DNA of 60,878 bases, taken from the NCBI GenBank assembly GCA_030609365.1, contig JAUWCJ010000004.1:1-60878 (forward strand), written 5' to 3'. The stretch's first letter is position 1. Each line of letters starts with the position of its first letter. Source of the DNA: Candidatus Eiseniibacteriota bacterium (GTDB lineage: Bacteria > Joyebacterota > Joyebacteria > Joyebacterales > Joyebacteraceae). Shown piece after piece: positions 43,534-54,545 of the stretch. Made by a program: the position numbers and the translations under genes. Under the pieces are notes generated by a model that had not been told where the DNA came from, ran no database searches, and worked only from the letters and a program-made list of their open reading frames with translations.

Positions 43534-45113
43534 CGAGACGAATGAGAAGAGCAACACCGATTTTGGTCGCACTCCTGGTTGGCGTGCTCGTCGGCGGGTG
43601 GTTCGTCGAGCGAGTCAGCGCCAGGAAGGACATCTACTCATACCTCGATCTCTTCACGGACACTCTGGATAAGGTGGAGCGGGGATACGTCGAGGACGTC
43701 GACTCGAAGGAGCTGATGTACGGCGCCATCAGGGGCATGCTCGGTTCCCTCGACCCTTACTCCATGTTCCTCGACGAGGATCAGTTCAGGGACTTCCAGG
43801 TGTCGACGGAGGGTGAGTTCGGGGGGCTCGGGATCCAGATAACCGTTCGCGACGGCGTCCTGACCGTGGTCAGTCCCGTCGAGGGCACTCCCGCGTCCGA
43901 CCTCGGTATTCAGTCGGGCGACCGCATCGTGGGCATTGAGGGTGAATCGACTCGCGGCATCACGGTCGACGATGCCATCAAGAAGCTTCGGGGAGAGCCC
44001 GGGACGAAGGTCGACATCACGATCCGCCGAGAAGGTGTCGATGAACTCCTCGAGTACACCGTCACCCGCGACATCATCAAGATCGACAGCGTTCCGTACT
44101 CCATGATGCTGGACGGTGACGTGGGCTACGTTCGCATTGCCAGATTCTCGCGCACGTCGACCGACGAGCTGTCGGCCAGGCTGGACGAGCTTGAGGACGC
44201 CGGCATGAAGAGCCTGATCCTCGATGTCCGAAGCAACCCGGGCGGCCTCCTTACACAGGCCGTCGACGTCAGCGACATCTTCCTGGACACCGGCGAGCTC
44301 ATCGTAAGCACCAGGGGGCGCATGCAGGGGCAGGACCAGACGTTCCACGCGCGAACTCCCGCCCGGTTCGATCCCGACTTCCCGATCGTCGTTCTCGTGA
44401 ACGGCGGCAGCGCCAGTGCCTCCGAGATCCTCGCGGGCGCGATCCAGGACTGGGACCGCGGGATCGTTGTCGGGACCACGAGCTTCGGCAAGGGCTCGGT
44501 GCAGACCCTGATGAGGCTCAGGCCTCTGACCAAGGAATGCGCGATGAAGCTGACGACCGCCAAGTGGTACATGGCGAGCGGAAGGGCCATCGAGAAGCCC
44601 GAGCGGTGGACGGCCATTGCGGACAGCGGTGAGGGGGACGAGGGTGAGGACGTGGAGGAGGCCCGTCCGGAGTATCGCACGGCGGCCGGCCGGATCGTCT
44701 ATGGCGGGGGCGGGGTGACGCCGGACATCGAGATCGAACCTAACCTGCGTGCGGACATCGTCGTAGACCTGGAGCGGCGCGGGGAGTTCTTCGAGTTCGC
44801 GATTGAGTACGCCGTCAGCCACGAGGTTCCGGAGGGCGGTATCAGTGTCAGCGACGCCATGTGGTCGGAGTTCGTGGAGTTCCTCGGGCGCGACGAGTTT
44901 GAGTTCGATGCGGCGGTACTCGATGAGCACCGTGATGAAGTCGAGCTCGCGGTCCGCCGCGACATGACCAGAAGGCTGCGCAGCCGCGAGGATGCCTACG
45001 TGGTCGCTCTCGAGGGCGACACCCAGGTGACCGGGGCGACCGAGCTGGCCGCGGACGCTGCAAGCCTGAGCGACCTGTTCAAGACGGCCGAGGCGCACGT
45101 CCAGTCCGACTAG
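43530..45113 (+). CDS. ctpA: Carboxyl-terminal processing protease, S41A family
   Basis: 527 residues. N-terminal uncleaved or cleaved signal (RATPILVALLVGVLVGGWFV), then a helical region, the PDZ domain (about 90-170; GEFGGLGIQITVRDGVL, GTPASDLGIQSGDRIVGIEG), and the S41 catalytic core with Ser in VNGGSASASEILAGAI and Lys in GTTSFGKGSVQTL. A C-terminal extension of ~120 residues follows GGVTPDIEI. It trims periplasmic proteins. It shares an operon start with tmk by 4-bp overlap and ends before a terminator. Confidence 0.95.
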   Translation: MTRRMRRATPILVALLVGVLVGGWFVERVSARKDIYSYLDLFTDTLDKVERGYVEDVDSKELMYGAIRGMLGSLDPYSMFLDEDQFRDFQVSTEGEFGGLGIQITVRDGVLTVVSPVEGTPASDLGIQSGDRIVGIEGESTRGITVDDAIKKLRGEPGTKVDITIRREGVDELLEYTVTRDIIKIDSVPYSMMLDGDVGYVRIARFSRTSTDELSARLDELEDAGMKSLILDVRSNPGGLLTQAVDVSDIFLDTGELIVSTRGRMQGQDQTFHARTPARFDPDFPIVVLVNGGSASASEILAGAIQDWDRGIVVGTTSFGKGSVQTLMRLRPLTKECAMKLTTAKWYMASGRAIEKPERWTAIADSGEGDEGEDVEEARPEYRTAAGRIVYGGGGVTPDIEIEPNLRADIVVDLERRGEFFEFAIEYAVSHEVPEGGISVSDAMWSEFVEFLGRDEFEFDAAVLDEHRDEVELAVRRDMTRRLRSREDAYVVALEGDTQVTGATELAADAASLSDLFKTAEAHVQSD

Positions 45114-45153
45114 GAGCAGCCTGTTCGCTGCCGTTATGTAGATTCCAGGTGGT

Positions 45154-45177
45154 GGGGCGGTTCTTCGGAGCCGCCCC
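45154..45177 (+). terminator. Terminator hairpin after ctpA
   Basis: Stem GGGGCGG-T-TC with GA-G-CCGCCCC and a TTCG tetraloop, one G-T pair, followed by CCTGTCATTT. About 40 bp after the stop. Confidence 0.65.
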
Positions 45178-45210
45178 CTGTCATTTCGGCCTTGCCCCGG
45201 CGTGCGTTCC

Positions 45211-45240
45211 TTGACGCTTGAGCGGCAGGGGCAATATACT
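45211..45240 (+). promoter_or_regulatory. dusB promoter placing the start site on the ATG
   Basis: TTGACG (45211-45216, five of six), an 18-bp spacer and TATACT (45235-45240, five of six). The expected start, six or seven bases after the -10 box, falls on 45246-45248, i.e. the ATG at 45247. Confidence 0.65.
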
Positions 45241-45246
45241 GCATTC

Positions 45247-46215
45247 ATGCAAATCGGCAGCGTCGTCTACGAGACACCGTTCGTGCTGGCTCCGCTGGCG
45301 GGCCTGACAGACAGTCCCATGCGCAGGATATGCAGGCGCAGGGGCGCGTCCATGGTCTGGACGGAGATGGTTAGCGCCGAGGGTCTGGTGCGCGACGGCG
45401 CGAAGTCGCACGAACTGCTGGCCTTCACCGAGGAAGAGCGCCCGATCGCGTTCCAGATCTTCGGGGCGCGGCCGGAGGCGATGGCGGGCGCCGCCGCGAG
45501 TGCGGCCGCGCTTCGTCCCGACGTCATCGATATCAACGCCGGCTGTCCGGCGAAGAAGGTGGTCCGCGGTGGTGCCGGCTCGGCGCTCATGCGGGAGCCT
45601 GCTCTCCTGAGGGAGATAGCGTCGGCGGTCGTCGAGGCGGCCGGACGACCCGTCACCGCCAAGATACGGAGCGGTTGGGACGCGGACTCGCTCAATGCCG
45701 TCGAGGTCGCCGTCACGTTGGAGGAGTGCGGCGTGTCGGGCGTGGCCGTCCATCCCCGGACGCGCGCGCAGGGTTTCAAGGGGGCCGCGGACTGGAGCGT
45801 GATCCGGGACGTCGCGAACGGCGTTTCCATCCCGGTCATCGGGAGCGGCGACGTCAGGACGGCGGCGGACGCGCTCAGGATGCTCGAGACGACCGGCTGC
45901 GACGCCGTGATGATCGGACGGGCCGCCGTCGGGAACCCGTGGCTCTTTCGGAGCGCGGAGACGCTTCGGCGGACGGGCGTCAGCGCCGAGCCGGCCACGC
46001 TCGCGGAAACGCTGGCGACCGCGATAGAGCAGCTGAACCTCATGGTGGAGGCGAAGGGAGAGCACCGCGGCGTTCTGGAGATGCGCAAACACCTCGTTGC
46101 CTATCTTCGGGGATTCCGCGGCGCCTCGCACCTGCGGGCCGAGCTCGTGAGGATCGACGGCCACGCGGCCGTTCTCGAGCGGCTGCGCTCCGCCATGGAT
46201 GAATACACCCCGTAG
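45247..46215 (+). CDS. dusB: tRNA-dihydrouridine synthase
   Basis: 322 residues from ATG 45247. FMN-binding TIM-barrel motifs: VLAPLAGLTDSPMRRICRRRGA, TEMVSAEGLV, QIFGARPEAMAGAA, DINAGCPAKKVVRGGAGSALMREP with catalytic Cys, and IGSGDVRTAADALRML, MIGRAAVGNPWLF. It reduces specific uridines in tRNA with NADPH. No Shine-Dalgarno is seen and the promoter predicts a leaderless mRNA. An alternative start at 45202 would lie upstream of the -35 box. Confidence 0.94.
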   Translation: MQIGSVVYETPFVLAPLAGLTDSPMRRICRRRGASMVWTEMVSAEGLVRDGAKSHELLAFTEEERPIAFQIFGARPEAMAGAAASAAALRPDVIDINAGCPAKKVVRGGAGSALMREPALLREIASAVVEAAGRPVTAKIRSGWDADSLNAVEVAVTLEECGVSGVAVHPRTRAQGFKGAADWSVIRDVANGVSIPVIGSGDVRTAADALRMLETTGCDAVMIGRAAVGNPWLFRSAETLRRTGVSAEPATLAETLATAIEQLNLMVEAKGEHRGVLEMRKHLVAYLRGFRGASHLRAELVRIDGHAAVLERLRSAMDEYTP

Positions 46216-46248
46216 CGCCCTGGTCCAAAGCATCGAGGGAGGAACAGC

Positions 46249-47091
46249 ATGGATCACACCAGCAGCACATGGGGAGCCGGAACGGGGCGACCCGCCCCGC
46301 GAGGCGTCGGGCCGCGGCGGGCGAGTCTCGCCGCTTCCGTCGCTATCATCGCGGTGCTGCTCGCTCTGAGCGGCTGCGCGCTTCTGCCGTCCAAGAGCGG
46401 CAGCGGCGCCGGTACCGTCGAGATCGTGACGCACAGCGTGTCGTCCGGCGAGACACTGGCCTCCATAGCCGACGACTACTACGGCACACCGCGTGGGGCC
46501 GGCTACCTTGCGGACGTGAACGACGTCGAATCCGACCTTGTTCTGGAGCCGGGCGTGCTCATCGACGTGCCGGTCGGTGAGGAGGACATCGAGCGCTACC
46601 GGCGGCGGACCGAGGCGAAGATACTCTACAACCGCGGAACGATGCTCGCCGACGCTGGTAACTACGCGAAGGCGCAGGAGGAATTCACCGCCGCTCTGCG
46701 GACGGACCCCCGTTTCGTGGACGCCGGGTACAACCTGGGCGTCGTGCTGCTCGCGATGGGCGATCCCGAGCGCGCCGTCGCCATACTGGAGCAGGTGCTC
46801 AAGGCCAGACCTGATGAGCCGCTGTCCGAGTTCGCGCTGGGGAAGGCCCACTTCGACGCCGGACGCGTACGTGACGCGCTCAGGCACTTCGATCGTGCAG
46901 TGGAACTCGACCCCAAGCTTGAGGACGCGCGGTTTGCGCGTGCGGTCGCCCTGCTCAAGCTCGGGGAGCGAGAGGAGGGCATCTTCGCGCTCGACCTCTA
47001 CATTCGCGAGTTCCCGGACGGTACGTGGATCGATTCCGCCCGCGCCGAACTGGAGAAGATAGCGCGTGCCGTGAAGGAGACCACGCCTTGA
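46249..47091 (+). CDS. LysM-TPR lipoprotein
   Basis: 280 residues, GGGAGGAAC upstream. An unusually long basic N-region precedes the hydrophobic helix and lipobox LALSGC (Cys ~44), so it is probably lipidated. A LysM-like module follows (VTHSVSSGETLASIADDYYGTPRGAGYLADVND...LEPGVLIDVP, given for orientation), then three to four TPRs (e.g. YAKAQEEFTAALRTDPRFVDAGYNLGV). It may bind peptidoglycan and scaffold an envelope complex; no specific partner is indicated. Confidence 0.82.
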   Translation: MDHTSSTWGAGTGRPAPRGVGPRRASLAASVAIIAVLLALSGCALLPSKSGSGAGTVEIVTHSVSSGETLASIADDYYGTPRGAGYLADVNDVESDLVLEPGVLIDVPVGEEDIERYRRRTEAKILYNRGTMLADAGNYAKAQEEFTAALRTDPRFVDAGYNLGVVLLAMGDPERAVAILEQVLKARPDEPLSEFALGKAHFDAGRVRDALRHFDRAVELDPKLEDARFARAVALLKLGEREEGIFALDLYIREFPDGTWIDSARAELEKIARAVKETTP

Positions 47092-47125
47092 GCGCACCAG
47101 CCTTCGTCCACGAACGGGGCCGCAC

Positions 47126-47955
47126 TTGATACGCTTCAGTGACGTCTCTCTCACGTACGGCTCTTCCGCCACGCCCGCGCTCAGCGGCATCGATCTCACC
47201 ATTGAAGCCGGCGAGTCGGTCGCGGTCGTTGGGCCGAGCGGCTCGGGGAAGACCAGCCTTCTTCGACTGATGAATGCTCTCATCGTTCCCACCGGCGGAC
47301 GCGTGACCGTGAACGGGCTCGTCACCAATGACCCGTCCAGCGTCTGGGACGTGCGCCGGCTCGTGGGTCTCATCTTCCAGAACCCCGACAACCAGCTGGT
47401 CAGTACCACGGTAGAGCGGGAGCTCGCCTTCGGGATGGAGAACCTCGGGCTCGTCTCGCAGACGATTCGCGAGCGTGTGGAGGAGACTCTTGTCCGGTTC
47501 CGTCTGCAGGATCTCAGGGACCGCGCTCCTCACCGCCTGTCGGGTGGGGAGAAGCAGCGTGTGGCGATAGCGGCCGTGCTCGCAATGCGCCCGGCGTGCC
47601 TGCTTCTCGATGAGCCGACCTCGCTTTTGGACGCGGCGGGACGGCGCGAGGTCTGGCGGATGCTGGAGGAGCTCCGCGCCGACTCGTCGAAGACCGTCGT
47701 GCACGTGACGCAGTTCCCCGATGAGATAGGGTTGTCGTCGAGAGTGCTCGTCGTGTTCGAGGGGAAGGTGGTCTTCGACTCCACACCCGCTGAGCTCTTC
47801 GAACTGGACGAGGAGCTGAGCCGATGGAGCCTCAGGCGTCCGGCGACCATGGACATCGCCCATGAGCTGCGCGATGCGGGCTACGCGATACCGGAGGGCA
47901 TCTGGACACTCGACGGGCTTCTGGACGCGCTCGCGCCCGGGCACGGAGGCTCCGC

Positions 47956-47959
<4 letters not shown>
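47126..47959 (+). CDS. ecfA1: ECF transporter ATPase, first subunit
   Basis: 277 residues from TTG 47126. Walker A GPSGSGKTSLLRLMN, Q-loop IFQNPDNQLVSTTVERELAFG (the ECF-specific Q-helix form), signature LSGGEKQRVAIAAVLAMRPACLLLDEPTSLLD. Energises vitamin or metal uptake via an EcfT scaffold and exchangeable S components. The gene overlaps the second ATPase by 4 bp. No EcfT or S gene is in the window, and the E of Walker B is present so it should be active. Confidence 0.87.
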
Positions 47960-49427
<1,468 letters not shown>

Positions 49428-49495
49428 GATACGCTGACTTGCCCCGAAGACAGATTGTGCTTCGTGTGGTGATGTCGGAAGGAGCTGTCGGAACG

Positions 49496-51196
49496 GTGTG
49501 GAAGAGATACCTCATTGCCGTCCTGCTGGTCACTGCTCTGAGTTTCCTCGCGGGATGTGTCTACTACAACACCTTCTACCACGCACAGGCCGCCGCGCGT
49601 GAGGCGGAGCTGCTGCGCGAGTCCAGCGCGCCGGACGCACCTCCCGGACCCGCGGAGCGGGAGCTCCTGGAGCGTGTGGCCGAGAAGTGCGGCCGCGTGC
49701 TGCAGCTTTACCCCGACTCGAGCTGGGCGGACGATGCGCTTCTCCTGCTGGGCGAAACCCGCTACTACCAGGGACGGTACGAGAGCGCCGAGCGGCGTCT
49801 GACCGAGTTCCTGTCACTTCATCCCGACAGCGAACTTCTGCCGGAAGCCGAGTACATGCTTGCCTCCGTGCTGCTCGAGCGCGGCAACGCCGTCTCTGCC
49901 GAGAGCTATCTGGAAAGGCTTGCGCAGGCGTCGCCGCCGCACGCGTTCTCCGACGACGCTCTGGTTCTCATCGGGAGGGCGAGGAACTCCAGGAAGAAGC
50001 ACACTGAGGCGACCGAGGCTTACGAGCAGGCTCTGGAGCGCTTCCTCGGGAGCGACCGCCGCGCGGAGATACGATTCCTGAGCGCAGAGAACTACGAGGA
50101 CGTAGGCGATCTCGATGCCGCGGCCGAGCAGTACGCCCTCGTGCCGGGTGAGCGAGGTGGCAGACATCTGGCGTTCGAGGCGCGGATGCGGCTGGCGGAG
50201 GTCGACCTCGTGCGCGGGCGTTCCGAGGAGGCCCTGGAGGTTCTCGCTGACCTCGAGAGACGGACTGATGACCGCGACGAGCTGGACCGCGTTCTCCTTC
50301 TCGTGGGGAGTGCGCTCGAGGCCACGGGCGCCGTGGATGACGCGATCGCCACGTACGAGGGCATATCGGTGTCGCACACGAAGTCCGAAGCCTCCGCAGA
50401 AGCCCACTATCGGATCGGGCTTCTGCAGCGCGACTACTACGAACTTCTGGAGGAGGCCATCGCGTCCTTCAGGAAGGCGAAGGACGAAGCTCCGCGGAGT
50501 GATGTGGCGGAGCTCGCGAAGGACGCGGTGGAGGACATCGACAAGCTCGAGGGTCTCCTCGCGATAATCACGCGGACCGATGAGGAGAGTGAGGAGGGGC
50601 GCGTCGGGGGAGAGGACGAGCGTGCGCCGGAGCCGGGGGACACGCCGGAGCAGGTCGCCACGCCGTCCGGGGTCGTCGACGACACAACTCTGCACGTGAC
50701 GCTCCTTCCGCCGCCGGATCAGATCGCAGACGGAGCGGACACGACTGCCATCGACCTCGCCCCGGGCAGCGCGGACACGGGTGCCTTCAGGCCCGCCGTG
50801 GCCGCTGTGGACACGACCGGCATCGAGTCCGCCGTGGCGACCGCGGACACGACCGACATCGAGTCCGCCGTGGCGACCGCGGACTCGACCGACATCGAGG
50901 AACCGGAGGACGAGATCGCCATCGCCAGGTTCCGGGCCGCCGAGCTCTATCTGTTCCGTTTCGACGACGCCGAGCGGGCGCGAACCTACTACGCGTCCGT
51001 CATCGAACATCATCCCGAGAGTTCACTCGCGCCCAAGGCGGCTCTGGCCATCGCCTGGATCCTGGAGACAAGATGGGAGGATCTGGAGGGCGCGCGAGCG
51101 GTGTACGAGGCAATCCTCGTCGATTACCCCGATTCGGATTTCTCCGCGGCGGCGACCGAGGGCCTCCAGCGGTTGGTCTGGAGCGGTTCTGACTGA
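49496..51196 (+). CDS. TPR-rich lipoprotein (possibly PorW/SprE-like)
   Basis: 566 residues from GTG 49496, chosen so the lipoprotein signal is standard (WKRYLIAVLLVTALSFLAGC, Cys ~21). ATG 49472 is an alternative. After the lipid site comes VYYNTFYHAQAAAREAE, then eight or more TPR-like repeats (e.g. YYQGRYESAERRLTEFLSLHPDSELLPEAEYMLASVLLERGN), an acidic Thr/Ala-rich linker (~380-470) with three 12-residue repeats, and a final TPR pair. The opening YYNTFY and TPR-rich make-up recall the type IX accessory lipoprotein PorW/SprE; this is a resemblance, not a proof. Confidence 0.72.
   Translation: MWKRYLIAVLLVTALSFLAGCVYYNTFYHAQAAAREAELLRESSAPDAPPGPAERELLERVAEKCGRVLQLYPDSSWADDALLLLGETRYYQGRYESAERRLTEFLSLHPDSELLPEAEYMLASVLLERGNAVSAESYLERLAQASPPHAFSDDALVLIGRARNSRKKHTEATEAYEQALERFLGSDRRAEIRFLSAENYEDVGDLDAAAEQYALVPGERGGRHLAFEARMRLAEVDLVRGRSEEALEVLADLERRTDDRDELDRVLLLVGSALEATGAVDDAIATYEGISVSHTKSEASAEAHYRIGLLQRDYYELLEEAIASFRKAKDEAPRSDVAELAKDAVEDIDKLEGLLAIITRTDEESEEGRVGGEDERAPEPGDTPEQVATPSGVVDDTTLHVTLLPPPDQIADGADTTAIDLAPGSADTGAFRPAVAAVDTTGIESAVATADTTDIESAVATADSTDIEEPEDEIAIARFRAAELYLFRFDDAERARTYYASVIEHHPESSLAPKAALAIAWILETRWEDLEGARAVYEAILVDYPDSDFSAAATEGLQRLVWSGSD
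50813..50899 (+). repeat. Tandem 36-bp repeat in the lipoprotein linker
   Basis: Units 50813-50848 and 50849-50884 plus a partial third (50885-50899), each encoding TTDIESAVATAD-type 12-mers (TTGIESAVATAD, TTDIESAVATAD, STDIE). In frame, so copy number could vary without breaking the gene. Confidence 0.8.
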
Positions 51197-51262
51197 TGCT
51201 GGCTTTCCCGGTCGACCGGTTCTCGATCGGAACCGACGGCTGAACAGCCGGGGAGACTGCGC

Positions 51263-52636
51263 GTGTTGATTCGAAGTGTGTCCGGAGTCCGTGGACTGAT
51301 CGACGGAGAGGTCACGCCTGACGTGGCTCGCCGGTACGGCGGGGCGTTCGCGGCGCAGACTCCCGGCGACATCGCCGTGGGCTGGGATTCCAGGTCCGGC
51401 GGAGACGTCCTGAAGAACGCCGTCGCCGCCGGGATCATCGAGGCGGGAGGGCGCGTCGTCGATGTCGGCGTGGTTCCCACACCGACGGTGGGCGTCATCG
51501 TGAGGCGGCGCGAACTCGCCGGTGGCGTCGTGATCACCGCCAGTCATAACCCCGAGGAGTACAACGGGCTGAAGTTCTTCTCGCGGCGCGGAGTCTTCCT
51601 CGACGGCGAGGAGGTTGGAAGGCTCTTCGCTGCTGTCGATGCCGCGGCCGAGGCGCCGATCGGCGCCCCGCGCGGTGCGCGCGAGCCCGACGCTTCCGAT
51701 ACGCGCCGGGTGGACGATGCCGTGGAGGAGCACGTGGCTGTCGTCCTTGCCTCACCGTTCGTGAATGTCCCCGCCGTGTCTGCAGCCCGGCCGCGCATAG
51801 TGGTGGACTGCGTCAACGCCGCCGGGTCGGTGATCCTGCCGAGGCTGCTCCGCGAGCTCGGCTGCGAGGTCGTCGAGGTCTACACCGACACGAGCTCGGG
51901 GTTCCCGCGAGGGGCCGAACCGATTCCGGAGCATCTCGAGGCGTTGAGCCATGCTGTCGTCGCGGAGGGTGCTGTCGCGGGTTTCGCCTGCGACCCCGAC
52001 GCGGACCGGCTGGCTCTGGTAGACGAACGGGGAGTTCCCATAGGCGAGGAGTTCACACTGGCCATTGCCGCGCGCGTCGTTCTCGATATCAAGCGGGGCC
52101 CGATCGTGGCTAACATGTCCACCAGCCAGATGATGGACGACCTCGCACAGGAGTTCGAAGTGCCCATCCACCGGACACCGATCGGTGAGATAAACGTCGT
52201 TGCGAAGATGGAAGAGGTGGGCGCCGTCGTAGGTGGTGAGGGAAACGGGGGCGTCATACTGCCGGACGTGCACATGGGGCGCGACTCCGCCACCGCGGCG
52301 GCATTGGTGGCCTCGGGCATGGCGATGGGGGAGTCCGGTGCCGTGTCTGAACTTGCCGCCCGATTCACGCACTACTTCTCCGTGAAGAGGAAGCTCAAGC
52401 TCGACTCCGCCACGCGCGAGGGCATAATCGAAGCGATGAGGAAGGCCTTCCCGGACGCGGAACTTGATCTCAGGGACGGGGCAAAGATAGCTTGGCCCGA
52501 CCGCTGGATTCACGCTAGGATGTCCGGTACTGAACCCGTCGTTCGCGTGATAGCCGAGGCGGCTCGCGAGGGCGACGCCGATAGACTTGTCAGAGAAGCC
52601 ATCTCTGCTGTGACCAGCGCGGCGGGAGGGGCCTGA
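51263..52636 (+). CDS. Phosphohexomutase (phosphoglucosamine/phosphomannomutase family)
   Basis: 457 residues from GTG 51263. Family motifs: active serine loop VVITASHNPEEYNGLKFF, metal loop FACDPDADRLALVD, sugar loop GGEGNGGVILP and phosphate loop RMSGTEPVVRVI. It isomerises sugar-6-phosphate to sugar-1-phosphate. Immediately preceding glmS, it is most likely GlmM (glucosamine-phosphate mutase), although phosphomannomutase cannot be ruled out from the EGNGG loop alone. Confidence 0.9.
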   Translation: MLIRSVSGVRGLIDGEVTPDVARRYGGAFAAQTPGDIAVGWDSRSGGDVLKNAVAAGIIEAGGRVVDVGVVPTPTVGVIVRRRELAGGVVITASHNPEEYNGLKFFSRRGVFLDGEEVGRLFAAVDAAAEAPIGAPRGAREPDASDTRRVDDAVEEHVAVVLASPFVNVPAVSAARPRIVVDCVNAAGSVILPRLLRELGCEVVEVYTDTSSGFPRGAEPIPEHLEALSHAVVAEGAVAGFACDPDADRLALVDERGVPIGEEFTLAIAARVVLDIKRGPIVANMSTSQMMDDLAQEFEVPIHRTPIGEINVVAKMEEVGAVVGGEGNGGVILPDVHMGRDSATAAALVASGMAMGESGAVSELAARFTHYFSVKRKLKLDSATREGIIEAMRKAFPDAELDLRDGAKIAWPDRWIHARMSGTEPVVRVIAEAAREGDADRLVREAISAVTSAAGGA

Positions 52637-52638
52637 TC

Positions 52639-54468
52639 ATGTGTGGAATCATCGGGTGTGTTACCAGTGCCAGGGACGTCGTCCCGGTCCTCATGGAGGG
52701 CCTGAGGCGTGTGGAGTATCGCGGATACGACTCGGCCGGCATCGCGGTCGTGGGCGAGGGTAGCCTGGGCGTCAGGAAGGCGGAGGGGAAGATAGACGAG
52801 CTGGCCGGTCTTCTGGAGCGGAGTCCGGTGACCGGATCGACCGGCATCGCGCACACGCGCTGGGCGACCCACGGCGAGCCCTCCGAGGTGAACGCTCACC
52901 CTCAGACAGACGCGAGCGGTCGGCTGGCCGTCGTGCACAACGGCATCGTCGAGAATTACCGTTCCCTACGCAGATCGCTCGAGGAGGACGGCCACGTCTT
53001 CAGTTCGGAGACCGACACGGAGGTCCTGGCGCACCTCATCGGCACCTACTACGAGAGTAATCTCGAGGCGGCCGTGCGCGCGGCCCTCTCGAGAGTGCGC
53101 GGGGCGTACGGCATAGCCGTGATCCACGCGGACGAACCGGGCGTCCTGGTCGGCGCGCGAAACGGCAGCCCGCTCGTGCTCGGTATTGGTAAGGGAACGT
53201 ACTACGTTGCCTCGGACGTCGCCGCTATCGTCAGGCACACGAGGGACGTCGTCTATCTCGACGATCTGGAAGTCGTCGTGGCAACGCCGGAGGGTTTCTC
53301 GACGACGACGCTCGAGGACGAGCTGGTGACCAAGGACGTTGAGAAGGTCACCTGGAACATCGATACCATAGAGAAGAACGGGTTCCCCCATTTCATGCTG
53401 AAGGAGATCTTCGAGCAGGAGAGAACCGTTCAGGATGCGGTTCGGGGGCGCCTGGTGGAAGCCGCGGGAGACGCCTTTCTGGGCGGGCTTCGCGAACACC
53501 GCCGCAGTCTGGTCGCGGCGAACCGCATCATCATCATTGCGTGTGGGACGTCCTGGCACGCCGGGCTCATCGGCGAGTACATGCTCGAGGACGTCGCCCG
53601 GGTCTCGGCGGAGGTCGAGTACGCCTCGGAGTTCCGCTACAGGAACCCCGTCATCGGCCCAGGCGACGTGGTGATCGTTCTGAGCCAGTCCGGTGAGACC
53701 ATCGATACGCTGGCGGCGATGAACGAGGCGCAGCGCAGAGGCGCGATCGTGCTCGGGGTCGTCAACGTCGTCGGATCGACCATAGCCCGGCAGAGCGACG
53801 GAGGCGTCTACACGCACGCCGGACTCGAGATAGGAGTGGCCTCGACGAAGGCGTTCACCTCGCAGCTGATGGTCCTGGCCGCCGTGGCGCTGACCATCGG
53901 CCGGGCGCGAAGCGTGTCTGTCACCGAGGGACGGGAGATAGTCCGTGCGATGCGGGCGATACCAGGTCAGATTCGAGAGATACTCGCTGGGAGCGAGGCC
54001 ATCAGAGAGATAGCCTTGACCTACGCGAAGCACTCGAATTTCCTCTACCTCGGCCGCGGGTACAACTTCCCCGTTGCTCTCGAGGGCGCGCTCAAGCTCA
54101 AGGAAATATCCTACATCCACGCGGAGGGCTATCCCGCCGCGGAGATGAAGCACGGTCCCATCGCACTGATAGACGAGAGCATGCCCGTTGTCGTCATCGC
54201 TCCCCAGGACGTCTTCTACGAGAAGATCCTCTCGAACATGCAGGAGGTGAAGGCCCGCGGCGGGAGGATTCTGGCCATCACGTCACAGGGTGACGACCAG
54301 GTGAAGAACATGGCGGACGACGTCATCGAGATTCCCAGAACCCTGCCGCACCTGACTCCGATCCTGTCGGTGATCCCGCTGCAGCTTCTCGCGTACCACA
54401 TTGCCGTCGAGCGTGGCTGTGACGTCGACCAGCCGAGGAACCTCGCGAAGAGCGTGACGGTGGAGTGA
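52639..54468 (+). CDS. glmS: Glutamine--fructose-6-phosphate aminotransferase
   Basis: 609 residues, exact family length. N-terminal Cys nucleophile MCGIIGCV, then the glutaminase core (RRVEYRGYDSAGIAV, HTRWATHGEPSEVNAHP), two SIS isomerase domains (IIACGTSWHAGLIGEYMLE; LSQSGETIDTLAAM; GRGYNFPVALEGALKLKEISYIHAEGYPAAEMKHGPIALI) and the C-terminal LLAYHIAVERGCDVDQPRNLAKSVTVE. It makes glucosamine-6-phosphate for cell wall and LPS. It begins 2 bp after the mutase stop. No glmS ribozyme is present, the leader being coding. Confidence 0.97.
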   Translation: MCGIIGCVTSARDVVPVLMEGLRRVEYRGYDSAGIAVVGEGSLGVRKAEGKIDELAGLLERSPVTGSTGIAHTRWATHGEPSEVNAHPQTDASGRLAVVHNGIVENYRSLRRSLEEDGHVFSSETDTEVLAHLIGTYYESNLEAAVRAALSRVRGAYGIAVIHADEPGVLVGARNGSPLVLGIGKGTYYVASDVAAIVRHTRDVVYLDDLEVVVATPEGFSTTTLEDELVTKDVEKVTWNIDTIEKNGFPHFMLKEIFEQERTVQDAVRGRLVEAAGDAFLGGLREHRRSLVAANRIIIIACGTSWHAGLIGEYMLEDVARVSAEVEYASEFRYRNPVIGPGDVVIVLSQSGETIDTLAAMNEAQRRGAIVLGVVNVVGSTIARQSDGGVYTHAGLEIGVASTKAFTSQLMVLAAVALTIGRARSVSVTEGREIVRAMRAIPGQIREILAGSEAIREIALTYAKHSNFLYLGRGYNFPVALEGALKLKEISYIHAEGYPAAEMKHGPIALIDESMPVVVIAPQDVFYEKILSNMQEVKARGGRILAITSQGDDQVKNMADDVIEIPRTLPHLTPILSVIPLQLLAYHIAVERGCDVDQPRNLAKSVTVE

Positions 54469-54545
54469 CGCCGCAAGGACGGGCCGCGGCATGTCCGCGC
54501 CGGTGAAGGCGGGCGACGAGCCCGGGTCAATCACGGAGACTGCTC

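Noticed and set aside
45181-47409. 742-codon open frame on the minus strand
   Set aside because: It is antisense to dusB, the LysM-TPR gene and ecfA1, all with clear family motifs; long antisense frames are expected in GC-rich DNA.
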